DNA from: Snuella lapsa | Lineage (GTDB): Bacteria > Bacteroidota > Bacteroidia > Flavobacteriales > Flavobacteriaceae | Direction of reading: 5' to 3' | Assembly (NCBI RefSeq): GCF_039539345.1 | Contig: NZ_BAABCY010000104.1 | Span: 1 to 64,000 of the forward strand | Length of the DNA: 64,000 nucleotides | Shown: positions 8,944 to 17,661 of the stretch, one piece after another | How positions within the stretch are numbered: position 1 is the first letter of the stretch | Layout of the letters: each line of letters begins with the position of its first letter | The notes under the pieces: model-generated | The model's database searches: none | Told to the model about the DNA's origin: nothing | What the model saw: the letters and a program-made list of their open reading frames with translations, nothing else | Position numbers and translations under genes: made by a program

Positions 8944-10305
8944 TTACGATTGTATTGCATCATCAATATCTTTTACTTTAGATACTAATGCGGCAGCGAT
9001 TAAAAAACTTATTCCGCTAATGAGTAAAGCGAAAATGGCTTGGTTGTTATAGGCATATTTAACTAATGGTCCGCCTATTAGGGCATTGATGATTTGGGGA
9101 ATGACAATAAAGAAGTTAAAGATGCCCATGTATACGCCCATTTTTTTTGGTGAAATGGATCCTGCCAAAATAGCATAGGGCATAGCCAGAATACTGGCCC
9201 ATGCAATGCCTACGCCTATCATGGATAGTATTAACCAGTTTTTGTCGGGCATAATATAAATGGAAAGCAAGCCTATACCACCAATGACTAAAGAAAGTGC
9301 GTGGGTGCGTTTTCTTCCAGTTTTTTTGGCAATGTAGGGTAAGGCAAAGGCATAGAAAGCGGATACTAAGTTGTAAACGCCAAATAGAATGCCTACCCAA
9401 TCGCCTGCATCCTGAAAGGCGGTACTGCTACTGTCTGTGTGCTCTAAACCATAGACATGCTGTGCGATAGCTGGTGTAGCAAAAACCCATAATCCAAAGA
9501 GGCCAAACCATGAGAAAAACTGTACCCAGCTAAGTTGCCGCATGGTTGCCGGCATTTTTTTGAAATCGTCAAAGATATCTAAAAGACTGGATTGTTTTTG
9601 GTTGGTTTGGTTTGTGGTATCTTCGTTAGCGTGTGCCAGTTCGAAGTTTGCCAGTTCTTCTGGGGTATATTCCCTGGTTGTTAACACGGTTACCAGTATG
9701 GATGTAATGAGTACTCCTGCTCCAATAATGAACGACACTATAAGGTTTAAGGGTACTGTGCCCAGGGTTGTGGTGTTGGAAATGCCAAACCAGTTTGCTA
9801 GGGTGTAGGGCAGCCACGAACCAATAACGGCTCCAAATCCAATAAGTGCTGTTTGCACGCTAAATCCTAAGGTGCGCTGATCGGTTCTAAGGTTATCGCC
9901 AACCAGGGCCCTGAAGGGTTCCATTGCAATGTTAAAGGAGGCATCCATAATCATAAGCATGCCTGCTCCAACCCAAATGGCTGGTAGGAATGCAATAAAC
10001 AAATCTGCTTGCGGTAATAGTACTAAACCAATAGAGGCAAGGATGGCTCCAACTAAAAAGAAGGGTTTTCTTCTTCCTAATTTTGGATGCCAGGTTTTAT
10101 CGCTGTAATAACCAATAACAGGTTGAACAATAAGTCCCATTAAGGGAGCAACGATCCAAAACCAGGATAGTTCGTGAACATCTGCACCAAAAATCTGGAG
10201 TATTCTACTTGCGTTGGCATTTTGTAGGGCGAAACCCATTTGGATTCCCAAGAAACCGAAACTCATGTTCCATATTTCCCAGAAACTTAATCTACGCTTT
10301 TCCAT
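8944..10305 (-). CDS. MFS sugar transporter (GPH/sucrose-type), maltose or maltodextrin uptake
   Basis: This 453-residue protein has about 12 predicted membrane segments and no signal peptide. The N-terminal part resembles sugar:proton symporters of the sucrose/maltose type, with a loop GYYSDKTWHPKLGRRKP between helices 2 and 3 containing the MFS Asp and RR signature. A central cytoplasmic loop near residues 210-245 is Gln/Glu/Thr rich. First gene of the minus-strand catabolic operon and directly upstream of pgmB, it is the likely inner-membrane importer of maltose for the phosphorylase. The substrate is inferred from context. Confidence 0.85.
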   Translation of the reverse strand: MEKRRLSFWEIWNMSFGFLGIQMGFALQNANASRILQIFGADVHELSWFWIVAPLMGLIVQPVIGYYSDKTWHPKLGRRKPFFLVGAILASIGLVLLPQADLFIAFLPAIWVGAGMLMIMDASFNIAMEPFRALVGDNLRTDQRTLGFSVQTALIGFGAVIGSWLPYTLANWFGISNTTTLGTVPLNLIVSFIIGAGVLITSILVTVLTTREYTPEELANFELAHANEDTTNQTNQKQSSLLDIFDDFKKMPATMRQLSWVQFFSWFGLFGLWVFATPAIAQHVYGLEHTDSSSTAFQDAGDWVGILFGVYNLVSAFYAFALPYIAKKTGRKRTHALSLVIGGIGLLSIYIMPDKNWLILSMIGVGIAWASILAMPYAILAGSISPKKMGVYMGIFNFFIVIPQIINALIGGPLVKYAYNNQAIFALLISGISFLIAAALVSKVKDIDDAIQS

Positions 10306-10330
10306 TAATAGTATGTTTAGATTAATACTA

Positions 10331-10390
10331 TTTGATAAGCGATATTACTTATCAAAACTTACTGTGAGAAGTGAAAATATAAGTTTTGAT
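10331..10390. promoter_or_regulatory. Overlapping inverted repeats in the leader/operator region of the catabolic operon
   Basis: Two overlapping dyads precede the transporter start: TTTGATAAG (10331-10339) with CTTATCAAA (10348-10356), and ATCAAAACTTA (10351-10361) with TAAGTTTTGAT (10380-10390). The shared middle arm could switch between two pairings. A minus-strand -7-like box, TATCTTTG, occupies 10404-10397, so transcription would start close to 10391 and both dyads would sit at or just after the start site. A clear -33 TTG is missing. A role as operator or leader switch is inference. Confidence 0.45.
10366..10382 (+). repeat. 17-bp shared motif, copy 1
   Basis: GAGAAGTGAAAATATAA occurs here, inside the spacer of the second dyad upstream of the transporter, and again at 11716-11732 upstream of susC. 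The two copies are identical over 17 bp and both lie in control regions of the same locus. A common regulator or leader function is the likely reason. Confidence 0.6.
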
Positions 10391-10436
10391 TTTGGACAAA
10401 GATATAAAAGAATTTAGATTTTCCTAATAAAAAAAA

Positions 10437-11510
10437 TTATTTAGTTGATTCTCTTTCAATTAATTCGGTCTCTATAACTACCTTTATGAAGTCTGATTTT
10501 GATTCTGTATTTCCCATAAATTGACTGGATTCAGCGTCTAGTGCCTCCAGTCTGTCTATGAGTAAATTTGCAGCTTGTTCTCCCATTTTTTGTCCGTGCT
10601 GACTCACTGTGGTTAGACTGGGTGTGGCATGTTTTGACAGCACGCCATCTGTAAAACCTATCACTTGTACATTGTCTGGAATAGAGCGTCCTAATTTTCG
10701 GGCTGCCTTCATGGCTGTAACGGCATATATTTCATTTACGGCAAACACACCATCTATATTGGGGTTTGATTTTAAAAAGTGCTCTATCTCAATTTCTAAA
10801 TCCTCCAGATGGTTATCGACATTCAAACTGTCATCAACCTTCAATATTAGATTAGGGTCGGCTTCAATTCCCTTGTTTTGTAATGCTTCCAGATATCCCT
10901 GAGTACGTAATCTGCCTACGCTTACATAATCCATGGTGGTGATTAATGCAATGTGCTTGCATTGATTGTCAATAAGTTTTTTCACTGCTTTAACGGCACC
11001 GTTAAAATCATCAACAATAACCTTATCACAACTTATTTCATTAACAACGCGATCGAACATAACAATGGGTATTCCTTGGTTCATGGTCGCCTGAAAATGA
11101 TGGTAATCTTGTTTAAGTAAGGTTTCTTTAGAAATTGATAGTATAAAACCATCGATACTGCCATTGGCAAGCATTTCCATGTTTATAATCTCTTTTGAAA
11201 AGGACTCGTTAGATAGTCCAACGATAACATTATAGCCTCGTCTGTTAGCTATTAGCTCTATGCCCCTAATTACTGTAGAAAAAAAATGATGGACTATTTC
11301 TGGGATGAGGATACCTATTGTTTTTGTCTTTCTGTTCTTTAAACTGAGCGCAATATTATTGGGTCTGTAGTTATAAAGTTTTGCAAATGCCTGTATTTTT
11401 TGGGTGGTATCTTCACTAATTTCCTTGCTTCCGCTTAAGGCTTTGGAAACTGTTGAAACGGATACGTCTAATTCTCGGGCAATTTGTTTTAAGGTTATTT
11501 TTTTTCTCAT
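10437..11510 (-). CDS. LacI/GalR-family transcriptional regulator of the alpha-glucan locus
   Basis: The protein has 357 residues. The N-terminal LacI helix-turn-helix (residues about 4-57) reads TLKQIARELDVSVSTVSKAL, followed by the hinge YNYRPNNIALSL and a periplasmic-binding-protein-like sensor domain (from KTKTIGILIPEI to about 340). It sits between the divergent plus-strand sus genes and the minus-strand catabolic operon, the usual position for a local repressor or activator responding to a sugar such as maltose. The perfect palindrome at 11644-11657 is the best candidate binding site. Bacteroides sus loci use the membrane regulator SusR instead, so control logic here differs from that model. 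Confidence 0.92.
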   Translation of the reverse strand: MRKKITLKQIARELDVSVSTVSKALSGSKEISEDTTQKIQAFAKLYNYRPNNIALSLKNRKTKTIGILIPEIVHHFFSTVIRGIELIANRRGYNVIVGLSNESFSKEIINMEMLANGSIDGFILSISKETLLKQDYHHFQATMNQGIPIVMFDRVVNEISCDKVIVDDFNGAVKAVKKLIDNQCKHIALITTMDYVSVGRLRTQGYLEALQNKGIEADPNLILKVDDSLNVDNHLEDLEIEIEHFLKSNPNIDGVFAVNEIYAVTAMKAARKLGRSIPDNVQVIGFTDGVLSKHATPSLTTVSQHGQKMGEQAANLLIDRLEALDAESSQFMGNTESKSDFIKVVIETELIERESTK

Positions 11511-11643
11511 AAACTTATAAAATCAAGTACTTTAAAAGTAAAAGTAAAATAGCGTTTTAAAGATACCACATTATTTGTTTTGATAGGTGTTTGATTGTTG
11601 TTTTTCTTACTAAAAAGGTGTATATTATATAAAGTTTTCAACA

Positions 11644-11657
11644 CGAAAACGTTTTCG
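11644..11657. promoter_or_regulatory. Candidate LacI-family operator
   Basis: CGAAAACGTTTTCG is a perfect 14-bp palindrome with a central CG, the classic form of a LacI/GalR operator. It lies 113 bp upstream of susC and 134 bp upstream of the regulator start, and about 27 bp upstream of the proposed susC -33 element. Binding by the adjacent regulator is inferred. Confidence 0.65.
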
Positions 11658-11683
11658 CTAAGAATTTCGTAATTTCTAATTAT

Positions 11684-11711
11684 TTGTTTACAATTTCTTT
11701 ACATAGTTTTA
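11684..11711 (+). promoter_or_regulatory. Candidate susC promoter
   Basis: TTG at 11684-11686, 17 nt, then TAGTTTTA at 11704-11711 fits the Bacteroidetes primary sigma pattern (TTG-N17-23-TAnnTTTG) with one mismatch at the last base. Transcription would begin near 11716, leaving a leader of about 53 nt that starts with the shared 17-bp motif. Confidence 0.5.
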
Positions 11712-11715
11712 ACCC

Positions 11716-11732
11716 GAGAAGTGAAAATATAA
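11716..11732 (+). repeat. 17-bp shared motif, copy 2
   Basis: GAGAAGTGAAAATATAA, identical to 10366-10382. Here it falls just at the predicted transcription start of susC and in the same orientation as the gene; the other copy is antisense to its neighbouring transporter. Confidence 0.6.
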
Positions 11733-11769
11733 TTGAACTAAACTAAACACATTAATTAAAAATAATTGT

Positions 11770-14757
11770 ATGAAAACAATTGCAAATAGTTTGCTGTTCT
11801 TTCTGTTTTTTGCACCGGCTAGTCTGCTAGGGCAAACAATGCTTTCTGGAATGGTAACGGAACAATCAACATCATTACCGCTTCCCGGGGTAAATGTACT
11901 TGTTAAGGGTACAACTACAGGTACGGCAACCGATTTTGATGGTAAGTATACAATTGAAGTAAATGCAGGGGATGTCTTGTTGTTTTCTTTTATTGGGTAT
12001 CAATCGCAGGAGGTAATCTATTCTGGACAAACCGAGTTGAATATTGTTATGGCAGAGGATGCCGCACAATTGAGTGAGGTTGTTGTAATAGGTTATGGGT
12101 CTACTTCTAAGAAGGATGCAACGGGTGCGGTAGAGTTATTAAAGGCTGAGGATTTGAACAAAGGGGCTATTGTCTCTGCAGATCAAATGATAAATGGTAA
12201 GTCTACCGGGGTAAGGATTGTAAATAGTGGTGGGCAACCGGATGCTAATCCTAATATTAGGATTAGGGGAGGTTCTTCATTGTCTGGTAATAATAGTCCT
12301 TTGATTGTAATAGATGGTATTCCTTTATCTAATATTAGTCCTGCGGGGCAGGCCAATCCTTTAACTTTGGTAAATCCTAACGATATAGAGTCATTTTCTA
12401 TTCTTAAGGACGCTTCTTCTACGGCTATTTATGGATCGAGAGCTTCTAACGGGGTTATTATTATAACTACTAAATCGGGTAGTAAAGGGGCGCCGAAGTT
12501 TAATTTGTCGTCCAGTGTTCAGGTAGGTACACTACCTGATAAAATAGATGTATTTAATTCTGGTACGTATAGCGATTTTATTAATGCTTTGTATCCGGAT
12601 AGCAGTGGTCTATTGGGTGTTAACGGAACGATTTACAATACGGATTGGCAGGAGGAAATTTATAGAACCTCTATGAGTGTTGATAATAATTTTAGTGCGC
12701 GGGCCAATTTGTTTGAAAAAGTGCCTTTCCGTGCTTCTTTTGGGCATTCGGGTATTACGGGGATATTAAAGGAGTCTCAATTAAATAGGTATACGGCCTC
12801 GTTAAATATTGCTCCGGAGTTTTTGGATAATCATTTAAAGGTAACGATCAATGCAAAGGGAATTGCTACAGAAAAGGACCAGCCGGATGAAGGTGCTATT
12901 GGGAGTGCTTTGGAGTTGAATCCAACGCAACCAGTGTTCGATCCCAATGGCGGTAAATTTAACGGATACTACCAGCTTACGGATGCCGATGGTAATGTGG
13001 GGCCAACAAATGCTTTGGCTAAATTAAAGCAGCGGGAGCGTAATGAGGATGCAGACCGGATTCTGGGTAATTTGGAGTTGAATTACAAGTTTCACTGGTT
13101 GCCAGAATTACGTGCTATCGTGAATATGGGATTGGATTATTCTGAATCGGATATCAATGAATTTTATTTGCAAAAAGCCATCGATGCTTATACTGTATAT
13201 GAAGGGTTGGAGATATTCAACAATTTTAGCCCTAATTATGAGGAGACACAGTTAAAACGAGATCATACCTTGGATGGCTACTTGTCGTACACCAAAAACC
13301 TTGAGGGGTTTGTGACAAAAGTGGATGCGCAAGCAGGGTACTCGTACCAAAATTTTTATTCTGAGGGGATTAAATTCCCAACGAATACGGATAATGGTTT
13401 TAGACAGCCTTCGGAAGTTATTAGGTATGCGAATGAATTAAACTTGCAATCGTTCTTTGGGCGTTTGAATTTGGATCTTAAAGACAGGTATCTTTTAACG
13501 GCTTCTTTAAGGGCAGATGGTTCTTCTTTGTTTAGTGAAGATAAACGATGGGGCTATTTTCCGGCTTTTGCTTTTGCATGGAAACTGGATGAGGAAGGTT
13601 TTTTATCTGATTCTAATTGGGTTGATACCTTAAAAATGCGAATAGGCTGGGGTCTTACGGGACAACAGGATATTACGGGAACTGCAGGGTATTACCCGTA
13701 TACGGCCCTTTATGTTGACGGCGACCCAACGGTAAGTTATATTTTTGGAAACCAAGCGTATACTACTTATAGGGCCAATGTTTATAATCCTGATTTAACA
13801 TGGGAAAAAACAAAAACGCTTAATGTTGGTGTCGATTTTGAACTTTTCGAAAATATACTTTCAGGAAATGTAGATTACTATATAAGGGAGACCAAAGATT
13901 TACTGGCTGAGGTTCCTCAACCGGAAGGGGCTCTTAAAAACCGCTTTGTTAGTAATGTGGGTAATACGGAGAGTGAAGGTGTGGAACTGGCTTTACAATT
14001 GAAGCCTATTACTACGGATGATTTTTCTTTGGAGATTAATGGAAACCTGGCTTTTAATGAAACGTATGTTACGGATCTTGAGAATATTGAGCAATATTCC
14101 AGCGGGGGAGGTATAGGACGTGGTACGGGTGTTAATATTCTTCAAACGGCTGTTGGGCAGCGCGGACGTGCTTTCTGGTTGTATGAGCAGGTATATAATA
14201 GCAATGGCGATCCTATTGCAGATGCTTTTGTAGATAAGAATGGCGATGGTGTTATATCGGATTCCGATAGGGTATTCACCCCAGTAGATCCTAAATGGAC
14301 TTATGGTTTTGGCACCAGTATTTTCTATAAGAATTTAGATTTTAGTGCAAATTTTAGAGGCCAGTTGGGTGGTCATATTTATGATGCTAATTTGTTAAAT
14401 AAGGGGTATTCTGATGTTGCCATTCCTACCAACGATACAGGCTATATTAAAAATGCACTTAACTTATTTGATGGAACAACCTACAATGGGTTTCAGGAGA
14501 AGCAGTCGGATCTTCAGGCTTTATCGGATTTCTATTTGTCTGATGCGACATTTCTTAGGTTAGATAATATTACGCTAGGCTATAAGTTGGAAAACTTTAT
14601 TTCTAAGAATCTTAGTCTACGATTGTATGCATCGGTTAACAATGTTTTTGTTATTACTGATTATAAAGGTTTGGATCCTGAAAATTTTGATGGTATCGAG
14701 CAATCGCCATATGCAAGACCAAGAACTTATACGTTTGGTGTAAACTTAGATTTTTAA
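11770..14757 (+). CDS. susC: SusC-family TonB-dependent outer-membrane receptor for alpha-glucans
   Basis: A 995-residue receptor. The signal peptide ends LLG-Q near residue 21. A carboxypeptidase-regulatory-like domain (about 22-110) contains GVNVLVKGTTTGTATDFDG. A TonB-box-like EVVVIGYGS is followed by the plug domain with IRIRGGSSLSG and the SusC-typical NPNDIESFSILKDASSTAIYGSRA. The rest is a 22-strand barrel ending in an aromatic residue (NLDF). It imports oligosaccharides across the outer membrane with energy from TonB, paired with the SusD lipoprotein 11 bp downstream. The glucan substrate is inferred from neighbouring GH13/GH97/GH65 genes. Confidence 0.95.
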   Translation: MKTIANSLLFFLFFAPASLLGQTMLSGMVTEQSTSLPLPGVNVLVKGTTTGTATDFDGKYTIEVNAGDVLLFSFIGYQSQEVIYSGQTELNIVMAEDAAQLSEVVVIGYGSTSKKDATGAVELLKAEDLNKGAIVSADQMINGKSTGVRIVNSGGQPDANPNIRIRGGSSLSGNNSPLIVIDGIPLSNISPAGQANPLTLVNPNDIESFSILKDASSTAIYGSRASNGVIIITTKSGSKGAPKFNLSSSVQVGTLPDKIDVFNSGTYSDFINALYPDSSGLLGVNGTIYNTDWQEEIYRTSMSVDNNFSARANLFEKVPFRASFGHSGITGILKESQLNRYTASLNIAPEFLDNHLKVTINAKGIATEKDQPDEGAIGSALELNPTQPVFDPNGGKFNGYYQLTDADGNVGPTNALAKLKQRERNEDADRILGNLELNYKFHWLPELRAIVNMGLDYSESDINEFYLQKAIDAYTVYEGLEIFNNFSPNYEETQLKRDHTLDGYLSYTKNLEGFVTKVDAQAGYSYQNFYSEGIKFPTNTDNGFRQPSEVIRYANELNLQSFFGRLNLDLKDRYLLTASLRADGSSLFSEDKRWGYFPAFAFAWKLDEEGFLSDSNWVDTLKMRIGWGLTGQQDITGTAGYYPYTALYVDGDPTVSYIFGNQAYTTYRANVYNPDLTWEKTKTLNVGVDFELFENILSGNVDYYIRETKDLLAEVPQPEGALKNRFVSNVGNTESEGVELALQLKPITTDDFSLEINGNLAFNETYVTDLENIEQYSSGGGIGRGTGVNILQTAVGQRGRAFWLYEQVYNSNGDPIADAFVDKNGDGVISDSDRVFTPVDPKWTYGFGTSIFYKNLDFSANFRGQLGGHIYDANLLNKGYSDVAIPTNDTGYIKNALNLFDGTTYNGFQEKQSDLQALSDFYLSDATFLRLDNITLGYKLENFISKNLSLRLYASVNNVFVITDYKGLDPENFDGIEQSPYARPRTYTFGVNLDF

Positions 14758-14768
14758 ATAAAAATATC

Positions 14769-16328
14769 ATGATAAAGAAATTATTAATAATTGTATTGAT
14801 CGCTACAGGAATGTATTCTTGTACAGACGATTTAAATACCGAACCTGTTGTTGAACAGAGTTTAGACAATTTACTGGCTTCAGACCCTGATGCTGCATTG
14901 GGTATTTTAGCCAGACTTTATGGTGGTTTTGTGCTTCACGGTACAGGAGTGCCAGGATCGGGAGACCAAGAAGCGGATATTGCTGGGGACGACCCGGGAG
15001 AAACGGTTTGGTTTAGAAGTATGTGGAACATGCAGGAGCTTACTACTGACATCGTGAAAAACCGATGGGGTGATGGCGGGCTTGATCCTTTAACGACAGC
15101 CACAGGATGGGTGCCAACTAATAAGTTTTTTGGTTACATCTATAACCGAAGCTATTTTAATATAGCTCAGGTAAACAATTTTATTTTGGATGTGCAAAAG
15201 GCTGGTGTTGAAAATGCGGAGCAGTTTGTGGCGGAAGCACGTTTTATTAGAGCGCTTACTTATTATTATTTAATGGATATGTTTGGTGGTGTTGTAAAGG
15301 TAACTGAAGCAGATGGGGTTACGGGAGTACTTAAAGCCAAAGAAACACGTGCTGATATCTTTAAGTTTGTTGAGGAGGAATTGTTGGCAATAGAGGAGGT
15401 TATTCCTGCAAACAATGACTATGGCCGTGCCAACAAAGCAGCGGTATATATGGTTTTGGCTAAAATTTATTTGAATGCCGAGGTGTATACGGGTACACCA
15501 CAATACGATAAGGCTTTAACGTATAGCGAAAAGGTGATAACGGCATCTGGTTTTTCATTGGATGCAGACTACCAATCTATTTTTCAGGGTGATAATTATA
15601 TGGCTTCCGAAATTATATTTCCGCTTATAGGGGATAGAACTAGTGTGCAGTCTTTTGGTAATTCGACTTATTTAACGAATGCCAGTTTGGGTGATACGAC
15701 CATGCCAATAGGTGATTTTGGAAATTCTGAAGGGTGGTTTGGCCATCGTTGTACACCAGCACTTTATAGTTTGTTTGGTGATTTAAGTACTACAGGTGAC
15801 GGAAGGGCCTTGTTCTGGACATCTGGTCATAATTATGAAATGACGGATTATAAGGTTTGGGAGGATGGTTATCCAACAACGAAATTCCAAAATGCTTATG
15901 CTTCAGGGTCTTCTGTAGAGAGTCGTTTTTCCGATACTGATATCCCGCTGTTTAGATTGTCTGATGCTTATCTTATGTATGCGGAAGCCCATTTACAAGG
16001 CGGCGGAGGTACTGTGGATGAAGCTTTAGGGTATGTAAATGCCTTGCGTGAGCGTGCCTATGGCAATACGATTGGGAATATTGATAGTGGTGAGCTGACC
16101 CTAGATTTTATTATCGACGAAAGGGCAAGGGAACTGTATTATGAAGGGCACCGAAGACAAGACCTAATACGTTTTGGATTGTTTACAGGAAGTGATTATG
16201 TATGGCCATGGAAGGGTAATGTAGCTGAAGGGGCTTCAATTCCTTCGCACTACAATGTGTTTCCATTTCCGTTGGAAGCGTTGCAAGCCAACCCATTGTT
16301 AGAACAAAATTTGGGATATCCTAATTAA
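14769..16328 (+). CDS. susD: SusD-family glycan-binding lipoprotein
   Basis: A 519-residue surface lipoprotein with lipobox MYSC (Cys18) followed by acidic residues TDD, compatible with the Bacteroidetes surface-export signal. The TPR-rich N-terminal region (FNIAQVNNFILDVQKAG, EARFIRALTYYYLMDMFGG) and the C-terminal RagB/SusD region (FIIDERARELYYEGHRRQDLIRFG) are plain. It caps the SusC barrel and captures the polysaccharide. It directly follows susC and is 13 bp before the SusE-like gene. Confidence 0.95.
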   Translation: MIKKLLIIVLIATGMYSCTDDLNTEPVVEQSLDNLLASDPDAALGILARLYGGFVLHGTGVPGSGDQEADIAGDDPGETVWFRSMWNMQELTTDIVKNRWGDGGLDPLTTATGWVPTNKFFGYIYNRSYFNIAQVNNFILDVQKAGVENAEQFVAEARFIRALTYYYLMDMFGGVVKVTEADGVTGVLKAKETRADIFKFVEEELLAIEEVIPANNDYGRANKAAVYMVLAKIYLNAEVYTGTPQYDKALTYSEKVITASGFSLDADYQSIFQGDNYMASEIIFPLIGDRTSVQSFGNSTYLTNASLGDTTMPIGDFGNSEGWFGHRCTPALYSLFGDLSTTGDGRALFWTSGHNYEMTDYKVWEDGYPTTKFQNAYASGSSVESRFSDTDIPLFRLSDAYLMYAEAHLQGGGGTVDEALGYVNALRERAYGNTIGNIDSGELTLDFIIDERARELYYEGHRRQDLIRFGLFTGSDYVWPWKGNVAEGASIPSHYNVFPFPLEALQANPLLEQNLGYPN

Positions 16329-16341
16329 AAAGTATTTACAC

Positions 16342-17652
16342 ATGAAAACACATAATATATTGGGCTATTTGTTTATAGCTATTTTAAGTATTGTATTTTA
16401 CAACTGTAGTGAAAAAGAACTCGTTACTGTTAACGATAATGCCGAAACAACCTTACAGTTATCCAGTGAAGATGCTTTGGTATTAACAGAGGATATGGAA
16501 AGTGAAACAGCATTAACACTGTCTTGGTCCCGTCCTGATTTTGGATTCGAAGGGGCTGTAGCGTCTTACAATTTGGTGTTTGCTGTAAGTGGCACTACCG
16601 AGGTGTCACCGAAAGAAGTCAATGTTGGTAACACTTTGGAAAAAGCATTCACGGTTAAAGAGCTAAACACTATTTTTAATCAAGCGGGGGCTGTTGCTGG
16701 CATAGAAAATCAAATAAGTATTAGGGTACAAGCCTTATTGGGGGAAACTTCAGTGGCGGAGTCTAATGTAAAAACCATTACGGCAACGAGTTACTCTACT
16801 ATTTTAGATTTGTCATCTACCTGGGGTCTGGTAGGTTCTGCAACACCTAATGGTTGGGATGGTCCCGATGTGCCATTTTATAAAACCAGTACAGGAAATG
16901 TATTCGTTACGTATGTTACGTTAGTAGGTGGAGAGATTAAAATTAGGGAAAATAACGACTGGACTCTAAATTATGGAGACACTGGAGCCGATGGAACTCT
17001 TGAAGAAGGCGGTGATAATATAATGGTTACAGCAGGTACTTATAAAATTACCTTTAGCCTAAATGACTTTTCTTATACCATCGAGGCGTATTCCTGGGGT
17101 CTGGTAGGTTCTGCAACACCTAATGGTTGGGATGGTCCCGATATGCCACTTACTTACGATGCAACATCCGATAAATGGCGTGCTATAGTTACGCTGGCAA
17201 GTGGCGAATTAAAAATAAGAAGCAATAACGATTGGGCTTTAAATTATGGAGATACCGGAGCTGATGGTACGCTAGACGAAGGTGGTGATAATATGGTTGT
17301 AACGAGTGGCAACTATTTGGTTACGGTAGATTTTAACAATCTGGAGTATACCGTTGAGCCTATTGATATTTGGGGTGTTGTTGGTAGTGCAGCTCCTAAT
17401 GGTTGGGATGGTCCCGACGTGCGTTTTACACCAGATTATGCCAATGAGGGCGTATGGGTTCTTAACGGTGTTATGCTTGTTGATGGTGAAATTAAGTTTA
17501 GAACGAACGACGATTGGGGCTTAAACTATGGTGATGACGGTGTTGATGGTGTTTTAGAGCAAGATGGCGACAATATTGTTGTAAGTGCTGGTACGTATAA
17601 CATCCGCCTTGATTTTTCAGACGAAAATAACCCAACGTATACTATCAACTAA
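16342..17652 (+). CDS. SusE/SusF-like starch-binding lipoprotein with three tandem repeats
   Basis: A 436-residue lipoprotein (lipobox FYNC, Cys22). Residues about 25-155 form a SusE-type Ig-like N-terminal domain. They are followed by three repeats beginning at about residues 161, 252 and 344, each opening WG(L/V)VGSA.PNGWDGPD and containing KIR.NNDW.LNYGD.GADG.L. The period is 91 residues. Trp and Asn/Asp clusters in such repeats bind alpha-glucan in SusE/SusF. The arrangement suggests a surface glucan-holding protein working with SusCD. The first two repeats share a perfect 50-bp DNA block, indicating recent duplication. The same repeat type recurs at the C-terminus of the next gene. Confidence 0.88.
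   Translation: MKTHNILGYLFIAILSIVFYNCSEKELVTVNDNAETTLQLSSEDALVLTEDMESETALTLSWSRPDFGFEGAVASYNLVFAVSGTTEVSPKEVNVGNTLEKAFTVKELNTIFNQAGAVAGIENQISIRVQALLGETSVAESNVKTITATSYSTILDLSSTWGLVGSATPNGWDGPDVPFYKTSTGNVFVTYVTLVGGEIKIRENNDWTLNYGDTGADGTLEEGGDNIMVTAGTYKITFSLNDFSYTIEAYSWGLVGSATPNGWDGPDMPLTYDATSDKWRAIVTLASGELKIRSNNDWALNYGDTGADGTLDEGGDNMVVTSGNYLVTVDFNNLEYTVEPIDIWGVVGSAAPNGWDGPDVRFTPDYANEGVWVLNGVMLVDGEIKFRTNDDWGLNYGDDGVDGVLEQDGDNIVVSAGTYNIRLDFSDENNPTYTIN
16820..17142 (+). repeat. Perfect 50-bp direct repeat within the SusE-like gene
   Basis: Bases 16820-16869 and 17093-17142 are identical and encode WGLVGSATPNGWDGPD; the offset of 273 bp is exactly 91 codons. A third, diverged copy starts near 17371. 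This points to recent in-frame duplication or gene conversion of binding modules. Confidence 0.9.
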
Positions 17653-17661
17653 AATATTAAA

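Noticed and set aside
16820..17430. Regularly spaced repeats considered as a CRISPR array
   Set aside because: Period 273 bp, repeats encode a protein module in frame, and spacers are homologous to each other.
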